Assembly (NCBI GenBank): GCA_023436825.1
Contig: JAEZHS010000507.1
Coordinates: 1 to 5,947, forward strand
DNA from: Pseudomonadota bacterium
GTDB taxonomy: Bacteria; Pseudomonadota; Alphaproteobacteria; Reyranellales; Reyranellaceae
Direction of reading: 5' to 3'
DNA: 5,947 nucleotides
A program made the translations under genes and the position numbers. Below the pieces are notes generated by a model. It saw only the letters and a program-made list of their open reading frames with translations, ran no database searches and was not told the origin of the DNA. Shown here piece after piece: positions 1-5,945 of the stretch (the stretch's first letter is position 1; each line of letters opens with the position of its first letter).

Positions 1-290
1 ATCTCGGCCTCGCCGGCCGAGGTCGGGTCGGCCGCCAAGCCCTCGATGCGGGCATTTCGTCGGCGGATGATCTGCTGCAGATGGTGCTCGACATTGACCC
101 GGCTCAGCGCCAGCACGCGATCGCGCAGCGCCAGCTCCAGCCGCGACAGCCGGTCGAGTCCCAGCGCATGCATGAACAGGCCAAGCGTCGTGGCGTTGAC
201 GAACAGCGTGAACAGCACGAACAGCGTGGCCGACAGCGCAATGAACTCGCGGGTGTGCTCGGGCAGCTCGGTGTTGCCGGCGGCGACCAT
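1..290 (-). repeat. Tandem in-frame repeat within antiporter, copy B (cut by window edge)
   Basis: This second copy covers antiporter residues 523-618 and starts at MVAAGNTELPEHTREF immediately after LSRRM of copy A. By hand alignment of 96 codons, 27 codons differ silently and 11 differ in the amino acid. That is roughly 47 base differences, about 84% DNA and 88% protein identity. The longest exact match is 44 bp (193-236 against 610-653), in the membrane helix. The remaining 127 bp of the unit, and any further copies, would lie outside the window. Confidence 0.92.
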
Positions 291-1856
291 GCGGCGCGAC
301 AGGATCTGCTGCTCGAACTGCTCGAGATAGAGCTCCTTCTCGCGCGTGCACAGCGTCACCAGGCCGACCTTGACGCGCTCGTCGAGGTCGAGGGCGAGCT
401 CCGCCGGCACTGCCTCGACCTCGGCCTCGCCGGCCGACGCCGGATCGGCCGCCAGGCCTTCGACCCGCGCGTTGCGGCGGCGGATGATCTGCGCCAGATG
501 GCGGTCGACGTTGATCTTCGACAGGGCAAGCACGCGGTCGCGCAGGGCAAGCTCCAGGCGCGACAGCTTGTCGAGCCCCAAGCCGTGCATGAACAGGCCG
601 AGCGTCGTTGCGTTGACGAACAGCGTGAACAGCACGAACAGCGTGGCCGACAGGGCGATGAACTCGCGGGTGTGCTCCGGCAGCTTGTCGTTGCCCGCCG
701 CCACCATGGCCAGCACGATCGTCACGGCGCCGCGAAGGCCGCCCCAGACCAGGACGGCCTTGTAGCGGTTGTCGACCGGCCGCACGAGCTTGACCTTCTC
801 CAGCACGGGCAGCATGCCGAACACGACCACGCCTCGCGCGACGAAGGCGCCGACCGCCACGGCGACCACCGCCAGGGCGTAGAGCCAGGTGATCTGCAGC
901 AGCACGTTGGCCGCCAGCATCGAGGCCAGCACGAAGATCAGGCAGGCCGACCAGAATTCGAGCTGCTCCCACAGCCGCTTGAGCGACGCCCACTGATGCG
1001 GATGCAGATGCGTCGGACCGTAGGCCGCGACCGTCAGCGCCGCCATCACCGTCGAAACGACGCCCGAGACGTGCAGGTAGCGGTCGGCGACCACGAAGGA
1101 GACATAGGAAAGCGCCACCGTGACCGAGGCGATGGCGGCCTCCGATTCGCCGAGCCGCGGCAGCACGAACATCGCCGCACGCGCCAGCGCGAAGCCGAGC
1201 AGCAGGCCGCCCAAGAATTCGCGCAGGAAGACTACCACGACGCCGCCGGGCGAGCCGGGCATGGCGGCACTCGGATCGACCCGGCTCACCAGGATGCCCA
1301 TGAACAGGCCGAAGGCGGCGATGGCGACGGCGTCGTTCAGGAGCGATTCGCCTTCGGCCAGGATCGACAACCGCTTGGGTGCGCCGACGTCGCGGAAGAT
1401 GCCGATGACGGCGGCCGGATCGGTCGTCGACACCACGGCGCCCAGCAGCAGGCAGACGACGAGGTCCATGCCGGTCGCCCAGTGCACGACGAAGCCGACG
1501 CTGGCGATGCACACCACCACCGCGACGATCGCCAGCAGCAGCACGGCGTGGACCTCGTCCATCAGGCGCCGCACCTCGATGTTGAGACCGGCGGTGAACA
1601 GCAAGGGCGGCAGGAACAGCGGCAGGAACATGTCGGCGCCGACCTCAAGCTTGTCGAGGCCGACGAAGGCGTCGCCGATCGCGCCGAGCTTGACGTCGCT
1701 GCTGATCAGCCAGGACCCCAGGAAGCCCATGCCCATGCCGGCGATGGCCAGCAGGACGGTGTGCGGCAGACGGAAGCGCTCGGCCACCGGCACCAGGAGG
1801 CTCACCACGACCAGCACCATGGAAATGGCGAGCAGAGCGTAGAATGTATCGGTCAC
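1..1856 (-). CDS. CPA1-family sodium/proton antiporter, 3' end outside window, with internal duplication
   Basis: Inner-membrane monovalent cation/proton antiporter of the NhaP/NHE (CPA1) type, exchanging Na+ (or K+) for H+. About 618 codons are visible; the stop lies beyond base 1. The frame is open throughout and alternates hydrophobic helices (residues 6-24, 31-50, 76-90, 103-124, 131-152, 172-190, 208-230, 241-257, 300-320, 324-348, 366-384) with short loops. CPA1 hallmarks are STTDPAAV (T145-D146-P147), AEGESLLNDAVAI (N174-D175, the ion-binding ND pair) and GGLRGAV (R375). An arginine/glutamate-rich tail follows. Residues 384-522 are repeated from 523 onward, duplicating the last helix plus tail. 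The chosen start is GTG at 1854-1856: an in-frame stop lies at 1866-1868, a GGGGGTAGG ribosome-binding-like stretch sits 8 bases upstream, and the GTG gives a complete first helix. ATG at 1818-1820 is the alternative. The gene is divergent from the hydrolase. Family is certain; ion specificity is not readable. Confidence 0.92.
   Translation of the reverse strand, partial: MTDTFYALLAISMVLVVVSLLVPVAERFRLPHTVLLAIAGMGMGFLGSWLISSDVKLGAIGDAFVGLDKLEVGADMFLPLFLPPLLFTAGLNIEVRRLMDEVHAVLLLAIVAVVVCIASVGFVVHWATGMDLVVCLLLGAVVSTTDPAAVIGIFRDVGAPKRLSILAEGESLLNDAVAIAAFGLFMGILVSRVDPSAAMPGSPGGVVVVFLREFLGGLLLGFALARAAMFVLPRLGESEAAIASVTVALSYVSFVVADRYLHVSGVVSTVMAALTVAAYGPTHLHPHQWASLKRLWEQLEFWSACLIFVLASMLAANVLLQITWLYALAVVAVAVGAFVARGVVVFGMLPVLEKVKLVRPVDNRYKAVLVWGGLRGAVTIVLAMVAAGNDKLPEHTREFIALSATLFVLFTLFVNATTLGLFMHGLGLDKLSRLELALRDRVLALSKINVDRHLAQIIRRRNARVEGLAADPASAGEAEVEAVPAELALDLDERVKVGLVTLCTREKELYLEQFEQQILSRRMVAAGNTELPEHTREFIALSATLFVLFTLFVNATTLGLFMHALGLDRLSRLELALRDRVLALSRVNVEHHLQQIIRRRNARIEGLAADPTSAGEAE
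291..707 (-). repeat. Tandem in-frame repeat within antiporter, copy A (complete 417-bp unit)
   Basis: This is the first copy in protein order, antiporter residues 384-522. It begins at the MVAAGN sequence directly after the GGLRGAV helix. It holds LPEHTREF, a hydrophobic helix ending in FVNATTLGLFM, a basic stretch (LELALRDRVLAL, QIIRRRNAR) and an acidic tail ending REKELYLEQFEQQILSRR. Base n in copy B matches base n+417 here, so the unit is exactly 139 codons and keeps frame. Its position just after the transport core marks it as the original location of the helix. Confidence 0.93.
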
Positions 1857-1933
1857 CTGACGAGCCTACCCCCAACTCTTGTTCTTTGGACCCTGTGTCG
1901 ACCGAAAGGCCCCCACGCCTTATAACCTCGACG
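1857..1933. promoter_or_regulatory. Divergent intergenic region with candidate hydrolase promoter
   Basis: The 77 bases between the divergent antiporter and hydrolase starts must carry promoters for both. On the plus strand TCGACC (1898-1903; 4/6 to TTGACA) and TATAAC (1921-1926; 5/6 to TATAAT) are separated by 17 bases, a good sigma-70 arrangement. The expected transcription start falls at about 1932-1934, next to the ATG at 1934. The palindrome GTCGAC (1897-1902) places a TCGACA -35-like hexamer on the opposite strand too, but I see no convincing -10 for the antiporter. Confidence 0.45.
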
Positions 1934-2701
1934 ATGGCCAAGGTGGCAGTCTTCATTCACGGCATGTGGGCCACGCCGGACGTATGGCGGAACTGGCGTC
2001 CGTTCCTCGAAGCCCGCGGCTGGCAGACCGTTGCCCCGGCCCTGCGCCATCACGACGTCCCACCTCTCGCCCCGCCACCTGACCTTGGCACGACGAGTCT
2101 CGGCGACTATGTGGCCGATCTCACGGACATGATCGAGGGCCTCGCCGACAAACCGGTGCTGATCGGCCACTCGATGGGTGGGCTGCTGGCCCTGCTGCTG
2201 AGCGCGCGCGGGCTCGCTCGGGCGAGCGTGCTGCTGACACCGGCGCCGGACGCCGGGGTGGTCGCCATCCGGCCATCGAATCTCCTGGCGTTCGCGCGCA
2301 TCGAGCTCAATTGGGGCTGGTGGCGCAAGCCGCATCGGGCGACGCTCGGCGAGGCGTTGTCGCATACCTTTAATACGACCGATCCGCGGGAAGGTGCCGA
2401 GCTTCATTCCGCCTTCGTGCATGATTCGGGCCGCGCGTTGTTCGAGATCGCCCTACCCTGGCTTGATGGCAGCAAGACGACGACGGTCGATCCGCGGCTG
2501 GTGACGGTGCCGCTGCTGTTCGTGGCGGCGGACCAGGACAGGCTCACGCCACCCGGTGTCGTGCGTCGCTCGGCGAAGCGCTTCGGCCACGTCGCTGACT
2601 ACGTGGAGTATCCCGGACAAGGCCACTGGGTGCTGGGGCAGCCCGGCTGGGAGCGTATCGCCGAAGACACGGCGGCCTGGCTCGACGGCAAGGCGGCCTG
2701 A
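1934..2701 (+). CDS. Alpha/beta hydrolase, 255 aa
   Basis: A cytoplasmic alpha/beta-hydrolase-fold enzyme (esterase/lipase-like) with no signal peptide. The N-terminal strand VAVFIHGMW supplies the HG oxyanion-hole region (H9-G10). GHSMGG is the nucleophile elbow with catalytic S80. The acid is probably D202 in AADQDRLTPP, with D200 as alternative. The catalytic histidine is H231 in GQGHWVLG. A variable lid lies at about residues 105-180. The 255-aa length is normal for the family. ATG at 1934 is preferred because the protein then begins directly with the first strand. An in-frame ATG at 1844 would add 30 non-conserved residues and overlap the divergent antiporter start. No clear Shine-Dalgarno precedes 1934, consistent with a leaderless message. 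ruvX follows after four bases, so the two are probably cotranscribed. The substrate cannot be assigned. Confidence 0.9.
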   Translation: MAKVAVFIHGMWATPDVWRNWRPFLEARGWQTVAPALRHHDVPPLAPPPDLGTTSLGDYVADLTDMIEGLADKPVLIGHSMGGLLALLLSARGLARASVLLTPAPDAGVVAIRPSNLLAFARIELNWGWWRKPHRATLGEALSHTFNTTDPREGAELHSAFVHDSGRALFEIALPWLDGSKTTTVDPRLVTVPLLFVAADQDRLTPPGVVRRSAKRFGHVADYVEYPGQGHWVLGQPGWERIAEDTAAWLDGKAA

Positions 2702-2705
2702 GGCG

Positions 2706-3179
2706 ATGGCCGTCGTCGACTTTGCCGAGGTGAAGACGCTGGTGCCCGAGGGCCGCTTGATGGCGCTCGATGTCGGGACCAAGACCATCGGAGTCGCCAC
2801 ATCGGATGCCCTGCGCATGCTGGCGACACCGCTCACGACGCTGAAGCGCGGCAAGCTCGCGGCCGACCTGGCGGCGCTCGCCGAGCTCGCCAGGAAGCAT
2901 GAGATCAAGGCGCTGGTGATCGGCCTGCCGCTCAACATGGACGGCACCGAGGGTCCGCGCTGCCAGTCGGTGCGCCAGTTCGCCACCAACATCGCCAACC
3001 ACGGCTCGCTTGCCCTCGCCGCCCTTCCCGTCGTCTTCCAGGACGAGCGGCTGAGCACCGCCGCCGTCACCCGCGCCATGATCGACGACTACGACATGAG
3101 CCGCGCCAAGCGCGCCGAGCGCGTCGATGCCGCGGCGGCAGCGTGGATCCTCGAGTCGGCGCTTTCGCGGCTGCGTTAG
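2706..3179 (+). CDS. ruvX: RuvX/YqgF, Holliday-junction resolvase-like / pre-16S rRNA nuclease
   Basis: A 157-residue RNase H-fold nuclease of the YqgF/RuvX family, known for 5' maturation of pre-16S rRNA and annotated as a putative Holliday-junction resolvase. Family signatures occur in order: MALDVGTKTIGVATSD with catalytic D22; VIGLPLNMDGTEGPR (residues 71-85); FQDERLST with E114; and RVDAAAAAWIL with D141. All three expected acidic residues are present and the length is typical. Start ATG at 2706 is preceded by TGAGG, which includes the upstream hydrolase stop (2699-2701), giving a four-base gap and likely translational coupling. An in-frame ATG at 2556 lies inside the hydrolase gene and would add 50 unrelated residues, so it is rejected. 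The stop is six bases from the stop of the opposing gene. Confidence 0.95.
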   Translation: MAVVDFAEVKTLVPEGRLMALDVGTKTIGVATSDALRMLATPLTTLKRGKLAADLAALAELARKHEIKALVIGLPLNMDGTEGPRCQSVRQFATNIANHGSLALAALPVVFQDERLSTAAVTRAMIDDYDMSRAKRAERVDAAAAAWILESALSRLR

Positions 3180-3206
3180 AACGCTCTATCGCCGGGTAGG
3201 AGCGTT
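3180..3206. terminator. Hairpin over convergent gene ends, possible bidirectional terminator
   Basis: AACGCTC (3180-3186) pairs perfectly with GAGCGTT (3200-3206), and TA/TA may extend the stem past a single-base bulge, leaving a short loop. It lies directly after the ruvX stop (3177-3179) and overlaps the stop of the opposing gene (3186-3188), where a shared terminator would be expected. Neither side has a clear T-run, so it is not a classical intrinsic terminator. Confidence 0.35.
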
Positions 3207-5810
3207 GCCCGACGGTGGCAGGAGCATCGGTGATCCCTGATACGGCACCGGGATATACGGCTGTGGCGCGAGCGTCGGCCCCTGCTGGTAAAAAATATTG
3301 TCGCCAAAGTAGCCGGTGTACCAGATCGTCTGCCCGCCACTCGCTGCATTGAACAGCAGGATGTCCATCGTGCCGTCGCCGTTGTAGTCGCCCAGCGAGG
3401 CGATTTGATAGCCGGAGGGCATCGTCCCGAACGGCGTGCCGAAAGGCCTTTGTGGCGGCCCCTCGAATGCGAAGGCGGTTACCACGATTTGGCCGGTCGT
3501 CTGATTGACCCAGAGAATGCTGGCATAGCCGTTGCCCCGGATATCGCCGACGCCAGCGACCTGCCAGGATTGATCCAAAGGGCAGTACTTTTGGAGTCGC
3601 AGGCTGCCGCCGCCGCTGCATGGATAGTTGAACTTGGAGGCCGAGAACGGCTTCACGGCGTAGGTGATGCCGCTGGGATCGATGTCATGCCGAAAGCTCA
3701 GGATTTCGACATTGCTCTCCCCGTCGCGCAGGATGATGTCAGACTGACCGTTCTGGTCGATGTCGCCGATGCCCGCCACCGACCAGTCGGACGATGCAGC
3801 CGGGCCCACCGGGATCGTTCCGATGACGGAGGCGCCGTTCATCAGCAAGACGAGCCCGACTGAAGCCTTTTGAGCCCAGAGCAGGATATCGGAGCGTCCA
3901 TCGCCGTTGAAATCACCGATGCCAGCGACCTCATAATCAGAGCTCAAATCAGTTATGCTTGCGAACGACGGCTGTGATGACAGCGGCTGCTTCCAGAGAC
4001 CGAGCCCATTTTTGCTGTCCAAGAACAGCATGCTCGCATACCCGTTGCCGTCGAAATCGCCGACCCCCTGCACGCTTAGAGTGTCGAAGGTGGAAAATAG
4101 TGGCTGGAAGGTGGGCTGGCCGTTGGCCGCGAGGGGGAACACGTCGGCCAGGAACAGCGTATTCGGCTGCGCGATGCTGGTCTGGAGAATGTCGGAGAAC
4201 ACTGTCCCGCTGAGGCTGAAGTTGCGATTGGCATTGAAGGTCAGCATGGGCTGCGGCAGCGTCTGTTCCGCCACGGTCACGTTGTCGAAGGTGACGTCGG
4301 AAACCTGATGCTGTGCGTCGAAACTCTGGAACAGGTTTGGCAGGGTCGTCGGATCGGTGACCTGAATGTTGGAGAATGTCACGTTGTGGATGGACCCGAG
4401 GTTCTTGTTGTCTACCTCGGTCCAGGAGTTGGGAATCACCGCGAGCTTGAATAGCTGGAAGACCAGGCCAGCATCCTTGAAACCCGGCGGATTGGCGTTC
4501 TCCACACGGATGTCGCGAAAGGTGTAGTTGCTGCCCTTGGCATTTCCGCCGAATGCCGCCGAAACCACGGCATTACTGCGATTGGGATAGTTCCATTCCG
4601 TGCGGATGACGTCGGAGTTCTCCACCGTCACATTCGACACGTCCTCGCTCAGGTTGACTCCCATCTCGAACGCGGCGGCATTGCCCAGCTGCCACAAGGT
4701 GCAACTGCTCACCCACAGATTGCTGGAGTACAGCTTGATTGCGTCGTCGCCGGTCTTGAAGAAGCTGTAGCTCAGAGTGCTGTTGCTGCCCAGGGCGATG
4801 CCGTCGGTATTGGGCATCCAGGAAATCACCTTGACGTTGGAGACGAAGTTGCCGGAGCCCTCCAGCTTGACGTTGTAGTACGGCGAATCGACGATGGTGA
4901 TGCCGCTGACCGTCACCCTTCCCTTGGCCTGTGACCCGTCGATCATCATCGGACAGTCGGTGCGCTTCTTCGTCTGCTCATTCGGGCAGACGTCGCCCGA
5001 CAGGATCCCGAGACCCTCGATCGCCGCATCCTCGGCATCCTTGTCGATCTTGAACATGCCCTTGACGTAGGCCCCGCCCGCCAGGACCGCCCTCTGGCCC
5101 GTTCCAAGGGTGTACGGGGTGCTGCCGAGGTCGTGCACACCGGGCTTGAAATAGACCATGGCAGGGCCGTTGCCGAGCGGCGGAACGGGACTGCCGGGTT
5201 CGACGTACCGCACCTGGCCTTGGGTCGCCTTCTGCCGAAGGGCCTCCGGCATATTGCCGGATGGAGGATTGGCGAAGACCAGCAGCGGATGACGGATGTC
5301 GTCCGGTACTTGGGCCGCGCCATCGCAGGAGGCCGGAGCCCCCGGTGTATAACAAAACTCGACGGAGACCTGCTGCGAACCGGCGCCGCTCATGGTGAAC
5401 CTGACGGAGCTGTACCCGCTGACGCGATCGCCGCCCGTGGGCGTCGCGACGATCCCTGCGTGGCTCGGCAGAATGCGCGCCGAGTAGAACGGCCTCGAAT
5501 TGGTGACCAGCACCGTGACGGCTTCGTCGGTCGCAAAGCTGGTCCAGGCCGTCGTCTCCTCGAAGGACGGTGATGGTGGATCCGACGAAGAGGTCGGCTT
5601 TTTCGTCTCGTATACCGGGGAGGTCTCCACCTTCCCATGTTGCAGGATCTGTACGGTAAACTTTTTCGAGTGAGCGGCCTGCGACGGGGGTGGCGCTGGA
5701 AAGACCTCGAATGAGGGTTGCGGCGTTTGCGAGTAGGCGATGCCCCCCGAAAAGAGCTGCAGCACGGACACCGCCAGCACCACGATAAGCATACGAAACG
5801 CAACGCTCAT
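3186..5810 (-). CDS. Secreted GH49-like beta-helix protein with C-terminal FG-GAP propeller, 874 aa
   Basis: A predicted exported polysaccharide hydrolase. Residues 1-27 form a Sec signal peptide (R6, hydrophobic 8-20, cleavage probably after AYS27). A Ser/Pro-rich segment (about 60-85) and a beta-sandwich-like region (about 90-180, ending HPLLVFANPP) follow. Residues 200-560 form a right-handed beta-helix: GAYVKGMFK (246-254), IEGLGILSGD (264-273), then NTDG with D336 and GDD with D355-D356. Their 19/20-residue spacing equals that of the catalytic aspartates I recall for GH49 dextranase (D376, D395, D396), and FEMG (381-384) resembles the following GH49 motif. GH28 polygalacturonase also has NTDG/GDD, but with wider spacing and a GHG motif absent here. 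Residues 575-830 carry five FG-GAP repeats. ATG at 5808-5810 is the first start after an in-frame stop (5847-5849). Dextran or another alpha-glucan is a guess for substrate. No sortase, autotransporter or PEP-CTERM signal is seen. Confidence 0.85.
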   Translation of the reverse strand: MSVAFRMLIVVLAVSVLQLFSGGIAYSQTPQPSFEVFPAPPPSQAAHSKKFTVQILQHGKVETSPVYETKKPTSSSDPPSPSFEETTAWTSFATDEAVTVLVTNSRPFYSARILPSHAGIVATPTGGDRVSGYSSVRFTMSGAGSQQVSVEFCYTPGAPASCDGAAQVPDDIRHPLLVFANPPSGNMPEALRQKATQGQVRYVEPGSPVPPLGNGPAMVYFKPGVHDLGSTPYTLGTGQRAVLAGGAYVKGMFKIDKDAEDAAIEGLGILSGDVCPNEQTKKRTDCPMMIDGSQAKGRVTVSGITIVDSPYYNVKLEGSGNFVSNVKVISWMPNTDGIALGSNSTLSYSFFKTGDDAIKLYSSNLWVSSCTLWQLGNAAAFEMGVNLSEDVSNVTVENSDVIRTEWNYPNRSNAVVSAAFGGNAKGSNYTFRDIRVENANPPGFKDAGLVFQLFKLAVIPNSWTEVDNKNLGSIHNVTFSNIQVTDPTTLPNLFQSFDAQHQVSDVTFDNVTVAEQTLPQPMLTFNANRNFSLSGTVFSDILQTSIAQPNTLFLADVFPLAANGQPTFQPLFSTFDTLSVQGVGDFDGNGYASMLFLDSKNGLGLWKQPLSSQPSFASITDLSSDYEVAGIGDFNGDGRSDILLWAQKASVGLVLLMNGASVIGTIPVGPAASSDWSVAGIGDIDQNGQSDIILRDGESNVEILSFRHDIDPSGITYAVKPFSASKFNYPCSGGGSLRLQKYCPLDQSWQVAGVGDIRGNGYASILWVNQTTGQIVVTAFAFEGPPQRPFGTPFGTMPSGYQIASLGDYNGDGTMDILLFNAASGGQTIWYTGYFGDNIFYQQGPTLAPQPYIPVPYQGSPMLLPPSGNAPTRR
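3351..4061 (-). repeat. Five FG-GAP/VCBS calcium-binding repeats in the GH49-like protein
   Basis: The repeats start at residues 584 (GDFDGNGYASMLF), 632 (GDFNGDGRSDILLW), 682 (GDIDQNGQSDIIL), 755 (GDIRGNGYASILW) and 807 (GDYNGDGTMDILLF). Spacing is 48, 50, 73 and 52 residues, as expected for beta-propeller blades. Repeats 2, 3 and 5 keep a full Asp/Asn calcium-loop pattern ending in Asp. Repeats 1 and 4 end in Ser instead, and repeat 4 has Arg at the second ligand position. The longer third interval holds C731 and C743, which could form a disulfide. Such domains usually bind ligands or stabilise secreted proteins; a carbohydrate-binding role here is inference. Confidence 0.85.
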
Positions 5811-5862
5811 GATCGGCGACTCTCGGGATGAACGCGGATAATGCGTTTATACTGAAAAACAG
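5811..5862 (-). promoter_or_regulatory. AT-rich promoter-like leader of the GH49-like gene
   Basis: This stretch is markedly richer in A+T than its surroundings. On the minus strand it contains TATAAA (5846-5851) and CATTAT (5838-5843), both usable as -10 elements about 30-35 bases before the ATG at 5810. No good -35 lies at 16-18 bases from either; TTGCCC (5875-5880) is 23 bases from TATAAA. A weak GAGAG lies nine bases before the ATG as a ribosome-binding candidate. The missing -35 may mean activator-dependent or alternative-sigma expression. Confidence 0.35.
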
Positions 5863-5911
5863 TTGCGGTGATACGGGCAATCCCCACTCATGGTCTTCCG
5901 GACCGCGCGCA

Positions 5912-5945
5912 TCCTGCGCGCTCATGAATCATGAGGCGCGCTGGA
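5912..5945. promoter_or_regulatory. Strong inverted repeat upstream of the GH49-like gene
   Basis: CTCATGA-A-TCATGAG (5921-5935) is a perfect 7+1+7 palindrome. After one bulged G (5936) the stem continues with five G/C pairs, one mismatch and three more pairs out to 5912/5945. It lies 102-135 bases upstream of the GH49-like start. It may be a dimeric regulator's operator, or the terminator of a gene beyond the window edge. No T-run is visible, although the right flank is cut at 5947. Confidence 0.45.

Noticed and set aside
1..707. Antiporter repeat as a mobile element or CRISPR-like array
   Set aside because: There are no terminal inverted repeats, transposase, target duplication or short spaced repeats. 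The unit is protein-coding and translated in one continuous frame.
81..1925. A 614-aa open frame on the plus strand across the antiporter gene
   Set aside because: It is the antisense of a convincing antiporter gene. The product is a Gln/His/Arg/Asp-rich, low-complexity protein with no domain, and long antisense frames are expected in GC-rich coding DNA. It merely mirrors the duplicated segment.
1853..2422. A 189-aa minus-strand open frame over the hydrolase
   Set aside because: It is antisense to a complete alpha/beta hydrolase with an intact catalytic triad, shows no recognisable domain, and overlaps the antiporter start region.
2453..3079. Minus-strand open frames over the hydrolase 3' end and ruvX
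   Set aside because: They are composition shadows of ruvX, whose motifs are all intact on the plus strand.
4803..4805. Assignment of the secreted enzyme as a GH28 polygalacturonase from the NTDG...GDD motifs
   Set aside because: The 19/20-residue spacing and the absence of the GHG and RIK motifs fit GH49 better, although a distant GH28 relative cannot be fully excluded by eye.
4978..5925. A 315-aa minus-strand open frame starting upstream of the GH49-like gene
   Set aside because: It overlaps the GH49-like gene in another frame, is Arg/Gly/Ala-rich without recognisable motifs, and the competing frame has a signal peptide and conserved domains.
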